Shown here piece by piece: positions 1-8,739 of a stretch of 64,000 bases of DNA (positions within the stretch are counted from its first letter, which is position 1; every line of letters starts with the position of its first letter). This stretch comes from Chamaelirium japonicum (lineage: Eukaryota > Streptophyta > Magnoliopsida > Liliales > Melanthiaceae). Below the pieces are notes generated by a model, which did no database searches, was not told the DNA's origin, and saw only the letters and a list, made by a program, of their open reading frames with translations. The position numbers were made by a program, and so were the translations under genes. The stretch is taken from positions 80,977,995 through 81,041,994 of the forward strand of contig OX393555.1 in assembly GCA_947650365.1 (NCBI GenBank), in the 5' to 3' direction.

Positions 1-200
1 CCTCCGGATGTCTTTCTCTCTCTGCGAACTTCTCTCTTTTACTGCTTTTCCTTCTTTTACTGATATTCTAAGCCCTAGAATCCGCACAAGTAGCGATCTA
101 AACTATACTTTTATATGAGATGGTTGGTTGGCTTGGTCCCAAAATAGAAGGAAAAGCAGTAAGAGAGAGAAGTTCACAGAGAGAGAAAGACATCCGTAGG
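1..200. repeat. Inverted repeat at the window edge
   Basis: Bases 1-54 and 147-200 are reverse complements with about three mismatches, separated by a 92-bp spacer. The arms are CT-rich or GA-rich but not simple dinucleotide runs; both contain the unit GTAAAAGAGAG or a close variant. The left arm touches the window edge, so the true repeat may be longer. It could be the end of a foldback or MITE-like element. No target duplication can be checked. Confidence 0.6.
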
Positions 201-1701
201 TCTGCTCTCAATAGGGTAGGGGCCGGGTTTTAGAGAGAGAATCGAAGGGCTGCGTGTATGACCCGGACGACTGCATGGGTTTGGAAGAGATCAGGTGGTT
301 GGGTCTGAGAGAGAAAAGCAAGGATGAGAGATAGAAGATCGTTGAAGAGAGAGAGAAAAAGAAAGAGAATCTGAGAGAGAGGATCCCGGAGTGAGACTGG
401 ATACAGCTTGGTTCCCGATCGGGTCGGGCTAGGAGGGCTGATCAGGTAAGGGAGAGAGAGGAGTTCGGTTGAGAGAGAGAGAGAAAATCGGTGGAGGCTG
501 TACTCGGGTACATCTGGACGGCTCGAGAATGGAAGGAGATCCGGCTAGAGAGAGAAAATAGGAAACGGGAGAGAGCGTCTCGGGCTACAGCTGGTTCGGT
601 TTTGGGTTTTAGAGAGAGAAAAACAAGGAGGGAAGAGAGGAGAGTTCGGTGGGATCCGGTATGCTGGAGGGCTGCATGGCTCTGGGTGGTGGAGTGCTGG
701 GTTGCATGCGTTTTGCATTTGGATCGGACGGCTGTGATATGGGAATGAAACGTGGGAGTCCGAAGCTTGCTATCGGGTCGGGCCGAGGTTGATGCACGTG
801 ATGTAGAGGTGAAACGGGCGGCTGGAATTTGGACTCCGGATGGCCCATGCATACATTGTTGGTGGATGTGGCGAGGGGTTTGGAGGCACGACCGGTCGGT
901 TAGGGAATAGACGGCCAGGATTTGGATGCAATAGAGGGCTGTGATGGATCTCGATGGGGCGAGGTGCGGATCAAGTGGTGCTGGCCGGGTAGATTGGGTC
1001 CGAGAGGGATTCGTGTGCGATATGCTAAGGGACCTAGGTGATGCACTGCTACGATGGGCTTTGTAGTTGGAATAAGGTGCAGAGTGAAAACAACTAAATT
1101 AAAGACGGAAATAGAAGATGAAAAGGAAACGAAAAGAAAGAGAAAGAAAGATAGGAAGAGAACGATAGGCCGGCTTTGGTCACCATCATTTGAACTCATC
1201 ATCAAAACCCTCATCGCTCATTTGCATTCATGTAGTCACCTTCTGGTTCGAGTCATGCGCTGCAACAGCTTGTTGAATTCTTCACTCATCCGAATCATCG
1301 CAGTTATCCGTTTTCCAACGTTGTTCTTCAGACAGGCCTCCAACTAGCTGTACAGTCTCCATCAGATCGCCGTGAGAATATCCACGGCTTGGTCATGAAA
1401 TCCTTGAGCTGATTGCATCGAAAACCGGATAAATTCCCTGAAAAACACACATAAAATGACACTTATCAGATTCAAATGCGATTATCGATAAAAGGATAAT
1501 TTGGACTTTTGGGCTCTATATTTTTCATGCATGCAATGTATGAGAGCGAACCAATATGCCGTTGGGTTCGTATGAAAGTCTACTATATCATGGTGTAAAG
1601 AAACTCATGCAGTTTACGTGTATTATGAAAGTTTTACGTAAGAAACTGACGCTATGTGCATGATAAAGAAAGGATAATTCGCACCAAATGGACGCTCATC
1701 A
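201..1701. other. Unassigned purine-rich region upstream of the TNP2 homology
   Basis: I recognise no gene here. The first 900 bases are rich in GAGAGA tracts separated by short GC-rich pieces. The short open frames on both strands are low-complexity and resemble no family I know. 1360-1701 is ordinary AT-leaning sequence. Comparison with the second CACTA copy shows no similarity until about base 1702, where both read ATAGACTGCGGAAGGGTG. The CCGTCGG subterminal repeats expected at a CACTA 5' end are absent. This is therefore either flanking DNA or a captured or rearranged segment replacing the normal 5' end. Confidence 0.5.
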
Positions 1702-1716
1702 ATAGACTGCGGAAGG

Positions 1717-3684
1717 GTGATTAGGAATGTTCGAGAGGAATGTGAGGTTGATCTGGTAATGCGTGGCATTGACATTACCTATACCCGTTGGTTCTCGCAC
1801 GGTGAGGAGCTAGATGCAGTCCCTATGGCAGCTCACGGTGAAACTTCAAACACAGTGATCGCTGATGATAATATTAATACAGACGATGACGATGACATGC
1901 AGGGTATGATACATGATTTGCAAGGTGGAATAGGCACGGAAACACCGTCAGGTGATCAGCCCAATATCGAAGCGGACAAGTTCTACAGATTGCTTAAAGA
2001 TGCCGAACAACCTCTATACCCGGGGTGTGAGAAGTTTTCAAAACTCTCTTTCACTGTAAAGCTTCTTCATTTGAAGTGCCTCAATGGTTGGAGTAATAAG
2101 TCATTTAATATGTTGGTAGAGTTGCTGAAAGAGGCTTTTCCTATGGGTGAGACAGTACCGAAATCATTCTATGAGGCGAAGAAGACAATTAAAGATCTCG
2201 GTCTGGGTTATGAGAAAATTGATGCATGCGTGAACGATTGTATGTTGTACCGGAAAGAGTACGAACATGTGCGGTCATGCCATATATGCGGAGCAACGAG
2301 ATATAAAGAGACGGATGCCGAGTCTAGTACCAGTCGAAGGAAGAAAAATGTATCTGCAAAGGTTCTCCTATACTTCCCGCTCAGGGACAGGCTTCAGAGG
2401 TTGTTTATGTCATCGAAGACTGCTGAGCACATGAGGTGGCATGCACGAGAACGTACAGATGACGGGATTATGAGATATCCGGTCGACTCTCTGACGTGGA
2501 AAGATTTTGATCATACATATCCTGAATTCGCATGTGAAGTTCGCAACGTCAGGTTAGGGCTTGCTAGCGATGGCTTCAATCCCTTTGGGAATATGAGTGT
2601 GTCATACAGCATTTGGCCAGTTGTCCTAGTTCCATACAATTTGCCTCCCTGGATGTGCTTAAAAAAGCCATACACAATGCTCTCCTTGCTTATTCCTGGA
2701 CCCAGGTCGCCTGGTAATGATATTGACGTTTACTTGCAGCCGTTGATTGAGGAGTTAAACGAGTTATGGGAAGTTGGGGCCGATACGTATGATGCCTCGT
2801 TGCGCCAGAATTTTCGGATGCATGCGGCACTTCTATGGACCATCAACGATTTTCCTGCATATGCCAACTTATCCGGGTGGAGTACTAAAGGAAAATTGGC
2901 GTGCCCTACATGCAATAAGGAGACAGATTCATTATGGTTGAAGAACGGAGGCAAGTTCTGTTATATGGGCCATCGAAGATTCCTTGTTGATGGCCATAAG
3001 TGGAGGCAGAACAAAAAAGCTTTCAACGGCAAGAAGGAACTTGCAAAGGCCCAGGAGCAGCTTTCGGGGGTAGAAGTCTTGTGCGAATTGGATCAGCTTG
3101 ATGCCGTGGCACTTGGAAAAGGTAAAAAGAAGAGAACGAATGAAGATTCCACGCGTGAGCATAACTGGAAGAAGAAGCGTATTTTCTTTAAACTACCGTA
3201 CTGGAGCAGTCTACTCTTGCGGCATAACTTGGATGTCATGCATATCGAGAAAAATGTGTGTGACAACATTATAGGAACACTACTGAATCTCGACGGTAAG
3301 ACGAAGGATAATCTTAAATCTCGTCTCGATCTTAAGGAGTTGGGCATCCAAAAATCACTTCATCCCCAAGAGATTGGGGATAAGTATGTGTTACCAGTTG
3401 CATGCTACACCATGAGCTCACAGCAAAAGGCAGCCTTATGTGCATTCCTACGGTCTGTGAAAACGCCAGACGGTTATTCTTCGAATATCGCACGATGCGT
3501 GCAAGAGAACGGCCGGAAGTTGTCTGGATTAAAGAGCCACGATTGTCATATTCTTATGCAGCGATTGTTATCTCTTGCTATACGTGGGAATTTAACCGAA
3601 GAGGTGTCCGGTCCGTTAATTGAGCTCAGCACTTTTTTCAGACAGTTGTGCTCGAAGGTACTTAGAGTGGACCAACTTGAATAG
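1717..3684 (+). CDS. TNP2-like CACTA transposase, N-terminally truncated main exon
   Basis: This 655-residue frame is the catalytic transposase of a CACTA element, which binds the element ends and cuts and joins DNA in the nucleus. Residues 1-32 are the tail of the Transpos_assoc domain, ending in WFSHGE. An acidic linker follows (about 50-60, run of Asp). The TNP2/Transposase_21 core includes a Cys pair at 188-191, GLASDGFNPFG at 281-291, a second Cys pair at 396-399 and HNLDVMHIEKNVCDN at 503-517. SGLKSHDCHILMQ at 603-615 opens the DUF4218 region. The frame ends at a TAG (3682-3684), yet the family sequence continues in the same frame beyond it, so this stop is premature. Copy B has the same stop. 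The normal start lies in the missing first segment, so the methionine at 1717 is only the first one available. Confidence 0.85.
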   Translation: MIRNVREECEVDLVMRGIDITYTRWFSHGEELDAVPMAAHGETSNTVIADDNINTDDDDDMQGMIHDLQGGIGTETPSGDQPNIEADKFYRLLKDAEQPLYPGCEKFSKLSFTVKLLHLKCLNGWSNKSFNMLVELLKEAFPMGETVPKSFYEAKKTIKDLGLGYEKIDACVNDCMLYRKEYEHVRSCHICGATRYKETDAESSTSRRKKNVSAKVLLYFPLRDRLQRLFMSSKTAEHMRWHARERTDDGIMRYPVDSLTWKDFDHTYPEFACEVRNVRLGLASDGFNPFGNMSVSYSIWPVVLVPYNLPPWMCLKKPYTMLSLLIPGPRSPGNDIDVYLQPLIEELNELWEVGADTYDASLRQNFRMHAALLWTINDFPAYANLSGWSTKGKLACPTCNKETDSLWLKNGGKFCYMGHRRFLVDGHKWRQNKKAFNGKKELAKAQEQLSGVEVLCELDQLDAVALGKGKKKRTNEDSTREHNWKKKRIFFKLPYWSSLLLRHNLDVMHIEKNVCDNIIGTLLNLDGKTKDNLKSRLDLKELGIQKSLHPQEIGDKYVLPVACYTMSSQQKAALCAFLRSVKTPDGYSSNIARCVQENGRKLSGLKSHDCHILMQRLLSLAIRGNLTEEVSGPLIELSTFFRQLCSKVLRVDQLE

Positions 3685-4405
3685 ATGGAGAGGGATATTG
3701 CGCTCACATTGTGCAAGTTAGAGATGATATTTCCACCTTCCTTCTTTGATGTCATGGTGCATTTGACCGTTCACTTGGCAAATGAGGCCAAACTCGGCGG
3801 CCCAGTTCATTACCGGTGGATGTATTTTATCGAGAGGTAATCATCTCGTCTCATTCGCACAATGTATTTGATCGTTCTTGATATATTCATCCAAATATTT
3901 TTTTCTCAAATTAGGTACTTGAGAACATTGAAATCATATGTTCGTAATAAAAGTCGTCCGGAGGGATCAATTGCTGAAGGATACCTAGTAGAAGAATGTC
4001 TAACATTCTGCTCAAGATACCTACATGGTATAGACATGCGATTCAATCAACTTGAGCGAAACTATGACGGTGGTCCAATAGACTTCGATGGGGGTCTGTC
4101 TATATTTGCCGAAATGGGTAGACCTGTAGGAGGAGGCAAAACCCATCGATTGTCTGTAGATGAGATTCAACAGGCACATATATATGTGTTGCGCCAATGT
4201 GATGAAGTGTGGCCATTCATTGAGTAAGCATTTTACGATCATTTACTCATTCTTTCAGTCCATTCATTAAGTATATGTTCTAATTATAATCTAATTCATA
4301 ACCGGTAAAACAGGAAGCATAAAGCCATCATTAATAATCGGGGTACTCGAAATGCTCCCCAAATTCATGATCGTGAATTCCCATCGTGGTTCGAGAAATA
4401 TATAA
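3685..4405 (+). pseudogene. TNP2 C-terminal exons (DUF4218 region) after the premature stop
   Basis: Reading continues in frame past the TAG to about 3836, with MERDIALTLCKLEMIFPPSF and then a WMYFIER-type end. A GT donor at 3837 and an AG acceptor at 3913-3914 give a 78-bp intron. The next exon (3915-4223) carries RPEGSIAEGYLVEEC and CDEVWPF, both typical of DUF4218. A second intron is 4224-4313, followed by a short exon reading KHKAIINN and FPSWFEKY. The splice signals look intact. Its donor side before the DUF4216 exon is unclear: GTATTC near 4405 would give the wrong phase, so that junction is uncertain. Confidence 0.7.
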
Positions 4406-4493
4406 GTATTCACATCATTACTGAATTTCATTGACATCCATTACCGAACAATAATTATGTGTTCATATCATGAATGTCGTGTGGTTATTATAG

Positions 4494-5168
4494 GCACAGG
4501 AGCTGCACGACAACCATGATCCGCTGATGAATGAGGATCTCTGGCGCTTATCTTGTAGTCCTTTGCAAGACGCAATATCGTACGATGGTTATATCGTGAA
4601 CGGTTATAGATTTCGGATGAAAGATAGTGAAAAATCACGAAGAACCCAAAATAGTGGGGTTGTCGTCAACGGTGAGCAAGAAGAATTAGAAAATATCGAC
4701 TTCTACGGCGTCCTCAACGAGATTCTCGAGCTTAAATTCTTTGGCCAAAATCGGATCGTATTATTCAAATGCGATTGGTATGATGTTAATAATCGCGGGA
4801 CTGGTTATAATGTCGACAAATACGGTTTTATCAGCATCAACACTGCCAAGAGATTGAATACCCAATATGAAGATCCATTCATTCTTGCCTCTCAAGCGCA
4901 ACAGATATTTTATGCACCGGATAATACCTCTCCAGGTTGGCAAATTGTAGTCAGGTCACCACCCAGAGATTTTTACGACATGGGAGACAAGGATGCGGGG
5001 GTCGTCGATGATGATTTGGATGCATACCAGAATGATGAGATAATCATTGTCGACGCAGTGCACGACGAAAATGAAGATGTCGACAATATAAACTGGACAG
5101 CGAATGCAGATCAAATAATAGAAGAGGGAAGCGATGAGAGTGACAGAGATGAGACAGAAATTGACTAG
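4494..5168 (+). CDS. DUF4216 domain exon of the TNP2-like transposase gene
   Basis: DUF4216 is found at the C terminus of many plant CACTA TNP2 transposases; its biochemical role is unknown. The exon follows an AG acceptor at 4492-4493. The first methionine in frame is at 4527 (MNEDLWRLSCSPLQ). Family features include DFYGVLNEILELKFF, NRIVLFKCDWYDV, YEDPFILASQAQQIFY and a PRDFYDM stretch. The tail is strongly acidic (many Asp and Glu from about residue 155 on) and ends at TAG 5166-5168. Copy B has the same exon (26521-27195). The sequence is open throughout, so this part is undamaged although the gene upstream carries a stop. Confidence 0.8.
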   Translation, partial: AQELHDNHDPLMNEDLWRLSCSPLQDAISYDGYIVNGYRFRMKDSEKSRRTQNSGVVVNGEQEELENIDFYGVLNEILELKFFGQNRIVLFKCDWYDVNNRGTGYNVDKYGFISINTAKRLNTQYEDPFILASQAQQIFYAPDNTSPGWQIVVRSPPRDFYDMGDKDAGVVDDDLDAYQNDEIIIVDAVHDENEDVDNINWTANADQIIEEGSDESDRDETEID

Positions 5169-5269
5169 ACCGTATGTAAATCAAATTGTTTCATATTTAA
5201 ATCAAATTGTTTCATATATAAATCATATTGTTTCATATGTATATCATATTGTTTCATATGTAAAACAAT
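5169..5269. repeat. Short AT-rich tandem repeat (GTTTCATAT units)
   Basis: Imperfect copies of a roughly 24-bp unit containing TTGTTTCATAT and GTAAATCA follow the transposase stop. The same kind of repeat lies at the equivalent place in copy B (26228-26520). In copy A the 181-bp satellite array begins inside this tract. Confidence 0.75.
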
Positions 5270-6339
5270 AAGTTAGCGTGTTTCGGATATGAAATAGGTT
5301 TGGATTCGATCCGATCGTCATCGGATCGGCATCCGATAATACGAAGTTGGAATTACTCCATATTTCGGACTTGCGAGCGGGTTCTAATTGGATATTTGAC
5401 CAATTTACGCTCCGATTCACCGATTTAGAGTCTAAGTGTTGGAAAATCATAAGTTAGCGTGTTTCGGATATGAAATAGGTTTGGATTCGATCCGATCGTC
5501 ATCGGATCGGCATCCGATAATTCGAAGTTGGATTTATTCCGTATTTCGGACTTACGAGCTGGTTCTAATTGGATATTTGACCAATTTATGCTCCGATTCA
5601 CCGATTTAGAGTCTAAGTGTTGGAAAATCATAAGTTAGCGTGTTTCGGATATGAAATAGGTTTGGATTCGATCAGATCGTCATTGGATCGGCATCCGATA
5701 ATTCGAAGTTGGATTTATTCCGTATTTCGAACTTGCGAGCGGGTTCTAATTGGATATTTGACCAATTTACGCTCCGATTCACCGATTTAGAGTCTAAGTG
5801 TTGGAAAATCATAAGTTAGCGTGTTTCGGATATGAAATAGGTTTGGATTCGATCCGATCATCATCGGATTGGCATCCGCTAATTCGAAGTTAGAATTATT
5901 CTGTATTTCGGACTTGCGAGCGGGTTCTAATTGGATATTTGACCAATTTACGTTCTGATTCACCGATTTAGAGTCTAAGTGTTGGAAAATCATAAGTTAG
6001 CGTGTTTCGGATATGAAATAGGTTTGGATTCGATCGGATCATCATCGGATCGGCATCCGGTAATTCGAAGTTGCAATTATTCCGTATTTCGGACTTGCGA
6101 GCGGGTTCTAATTGAGTATTTGACCAATTTACGCTCCGATTCACCGATTTAGAGTCTAAGTGTTGGAAAATCATAAGTTAGCGTGTTTCGAATATGAAAT
6201 AGGTTTTGATTCGATCCGATCGTCATCGGATCGGCATCCGATAATTCGAAGTTGGAATTATTCCGTATTTCGGACTTGCGAGCGGGTTCTAATTGGATAT
6301 TTGACCAATTTACGATCCGATTCACCGATTTAGAGTCTA
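5270..6339 (-). repeat. 181-bp satellite, short array (about six monomers, - orientation)
   Basis: Six monomers run in - orientation; equivalent points at 5450, 5631, 5812, 5993 and 6174 are exactly 181 bp apart. The last monomer breaks off in the middle of its GAGTCTA motif and the GTTTCATAT repeat resumes. The monomers are the same family as the long array at 8740-13693 but inverted relative to it. Copy B has no array at this site, so it was gained by copy A or lost from copy B. The 68-codon open frames in each monomer are a by-product of the repeat. Confidence 0.9.
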
Positions 6340-6500
6340 CGTGTTTCATATTGTTTCATATTGTTTCATATTGCGAGCGGGTTCATATTGTTTCATATTG
6401 TTTCATATATAAATCATACTGTTTCATATGTAAATAAAACTGTTCCATATTGTTTTATATATAAATCTTACTGTTTCATATGTAAATTAAATTATTTCAG
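6340..6500. repeat. AT-rich GTTTCATATTG repeats, continuation
   Basis: Degenerate tandem GTTTCATATTG and GTAAATAAAACTG units resume after the satellite array and end at an AG directly before the ATG of the next gene. The split of this tract by the satellite marks the array as an insertion or expansion within a pre-existing simple repeat. Confidence 0.7.
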
Positions 6501-8194
6501 ATGGCATCACGGTCTATGTTCGTAGAGGCAGAGGCAGAGGCAGGGGTGCTCGGAGCGCTCCGGCTGCCACCCCAGGGTCCGAGGCTGAGCCGTCCGGATC
6601 TGGTAGTGCTGTTCCTCTCTCCATACCAGCTCCTGCTGTGGTCGCAGCCTCCGGAGCTTCGAGCAGTGCTCAGCACTCGGCTACAGCGTCTACGCCCACA
6701 GGTAATGTTTAGATCTAAAGTTTTATACATGTTGTAAATACTTTTTCAGTACTGATGTATATTTTATTTGCAGGGTCGACCAGGCACATAGGCGATCGGG
6801 GCGTGACGACGGCCCGGCGCTTGTCGGCCTTACGCGAGCCGCTGCCCTTACAGTGGAGCGGCATGACCTTTGTGGGCGAGCACGCTTCTGACGCCGCCAC
6901 ATGGGTCGGCATGATAGTACGGGAGGAGAGGAATGCCCCGATTGTGGGGTTAAGGGGGTGGAAGAATATTGATGCATCCTATAAGGAGAGGATGTATCAG
7001 CAGTTTTTGGTACGTTAGTTTCATTAAAGCATTTTAGAATAATATCGTACTTCTTTATAATTTGATTTGATAAAATGACTTGTTTCTAAATTGATTTTAC
7101 AGGAGAAATTTAAATGGGAGAACATAGAAACCGACACCCATCGGGAGGACTTGTTGAAGATGATGGGTGAGCGGTACAGGGATTACCGTCACGAGCTCTA
7201 CAAGCTCTACGGTTACTTGGTCGGCCAGTCGGCTGAGGAGGTACAGGCTGCGGCCGGGACGAGAGACGCGCCACCGCTACACATTCTACAGTTTTTGGTC
7301 GCTCACTGGGCCACCCGTAGCTTTCAGGTATAATTATAATTTTGTTGATTCGTACTTGTTTTAATGTTATACTAAAAATTTGTATTGATGTTTCAAAATT
7401 TAATCGATTGACACAGGCGAAATCTGCTACAGGCAAGCAGAATAGAAGTGCCTCGACGACACCTGCTCCAGTGAAGGGGTGGACCTCAATGCCCCAGCTT
7501 GCCCAGCAGCTGGTAAATGATACAAACATTGTTATTATTTAAAGTTCTATACATGTTATATTAACTCATCTATTTATTTTATATGTCCAACAGACACAGT
7601 CCTTGGGCCACGAGCCTAATAGGATTGACCTTTTTGAGGCCTCTAGGAGGCGGCATATCGATGTGGCATTTCTGGACGACAGGGTTGCCTCGCAAGTGGT
7701 AAGTAATTAAATTACTGTTAATATATTCTTATACATATGCCATAAAATATCATTGAATATCATTGGTTGTTTTTATATAGGAGAGGATGCGACTTCTGGT
7801 GACCCCGTCGGGCGAGGCCGGCTCCTCCTCCAGCTCAGTATCTGTCGACTCAGCGATGGATACTGTGCTGAGACCTGCCACGCACGGCCGTGTCCTCTGT
7901 ACGGGCCTTGGAGTGACGCCCTCCTCCTACTTTGGACGAGAGGGTATGCGCTCGAGGGCACGGGACACCCAGACCGGTGCTATCACTCAGCTGCAGTCTG
8001 CGCTAGACGCGGAGCGAGAGTAGAGGCAGGCCCTCGAGCAGATGATGGAGGCGGAGCGAGAGCAGAGGCAGGCCCTCGAGCAGAGGGTTGAGGCGGAGAA
8101 GAAGGCCCTCGATGAGGAAAGAGAAGCTCGCAGGGAACTGGATCATAAATTTAATGAATTCATAAGCCGGTCTAGCGATGGCTCATCCTCATGA
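6501..8194 (+). pseudogene. Transposase_24 (Ptta/En/Spm-type) second gene of CACTA copy A, six exons
   Basis: This matches the second gene of plant CACTA elements, thought to bind subterminal repeats or assist transposition. Exons by GT-AG signals: 6501-6701, 6774-7009, 7103-7327, 7417-7512, 7594-7698 and 7781-8194. Exon 1 should encode an Arg-Gly-rich start followed by an Ala/Ser/Pro-rich linker, but compared with copy B one base is missing near 6514, shifting the frame. Exon 2 holds the conserved QWSGMTFVG and MIVREERNAPIV; exon 3 KFKWENIETDTHREDL and YKLYGYLVG; exon 5 a DLFEASRRRHIDVAFLDD type motif. Exon 6 ends in a coiled coil built from a duplicated 42-bp (14-residue) unit, AEREQRQALEQ. 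A TAG at 8021-8023 replaces a Gln codon in the first unit. The normal stop is TGA 8192-8194. Copy B lacks that TAG but has another, so the lesions arose independently. Confidence 0.75.
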
Positions 8195-8404
8195 TCAGGT
8201 ACTTACTAATCTTTATAATATTAGCAAAAAATATGAATCTTACTAATTTGAGTTTAGATCATATTATCACACTTATGATTTTCCAACACTTAGATTCTAA
8301 ATCGGTAAATCGGATTATAAATGGTCTCTCTCTCTCTTTCATGGTAATGATGTAGCCTATGTTTTTCTTTTAAATTATAGAATTTTGTTTTTTAATCATG
8401 CTAG
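8195..8404 (+). other. Probable intron between the Transposase_24 stop and the ARGONAUTE exon
   Basis: A GT donor lies at 8199 (CAGGTACTT), four bases past the stop codon, and an AG acceptor at 8403-8404. If used, this makes a 206-bp intron in the 3' untranslated part of the Transposase_24 transcript and joins it to the ARGONAUTE-derived exon. Inside is a fragment of the 181-bp satellite (8268-8322) and a short CT run. Confidence 0.45.
8268..8322 (+). repeat. Solitary 181-bp satellite fragment
   Basis: About 55 bp match the start of the satellite monomer: ATGATTTTCCAACACTTAGA and the AAATCGGT block, followed by an ATTATAAATGG ending. It lies alone, 0.4 kb before the long array and in the same orientation. 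Copy B has the same fragment in the equivalent place (24403-24456), so it predates the split of the two copies. Confidence 0.8.
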
Positions 8405-8518
8405 GTGTGTGCCTCGTTGGAAGAGGGATATCTCCCTCATGTGACATTTGTAGTGGACACAACAATATGCCACCCAACGGAGTTCGATTTCTATCTCTGC
8501 AGTTATGCTGGCATACAG
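8405..8518 (+). pseudogene. Captured exon fragment of an AGO1/MEL1-like ARGONAUTE gene (PIWI domain)
   Basis: Translated from the AG acceptor, the 38 codons read [11 protein letters not shown], then a VTFVV block, then [18 protein letters not shown]. These are the conserved PIWI-domain segments of plant AGO1-clade proteins, which slice RNA guided by small RNAs. The fragment begins after an AG and ends before GT (8519), both in phase 0, as expected from AGO1-type gene structure. About 30 residues normally between VTFVV and the HPTEF motif, including the QKRHHTRLF stretch, are missing, with the join at repeated Val codons. It cannot encode a working ARGONAUTE. It lies in sense orientation downstream of the Transposase_24 stop. 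Family assignment is from remembered motifs, not a search. Confidence 0.85.
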
Positions 8519-8739
8519 GTAAACTTTGACTGAAGCTTTGTAAATGTAAATTATTTTAAATTCACTCATGCAATTGGTACTTTTTACGATTATACGAAGA
8601 GAATTAATTATAAGGATTATACCAATTGCATGAGTGAAGGGGTGTAATTGTAAGGATTTTCAAACTAGAGGGGGACATTTTTAAAACTAATCAAAGTCAA
8701 ACGTAAGATATTATATTGGGGAAAATTACAAAAACCTAT
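8519..8739. other. Non-coding stretch with an inverted repeat before the satellite array
   Basis: Intron-like sequence follows the ARGONAUTE donor site. 8562-8580 (TTCACTCATGCAATTGGTA) and 8619-8637 are inverted copies, able to form a stem of about 18 bp with a 38-base loop. Copy B keeps only one arm (near 24150-24170) and diverges beyond it. No coding potential seen. Confidence 0.6.

Noticed and set aside
442-1347. Open frames of 79-136 codons on both strands
   Set aside because: Low-complexity sequence from GAGA and GC-rich tracts, overlapping frames on both strands, no recognised motif and no clear splice structure.
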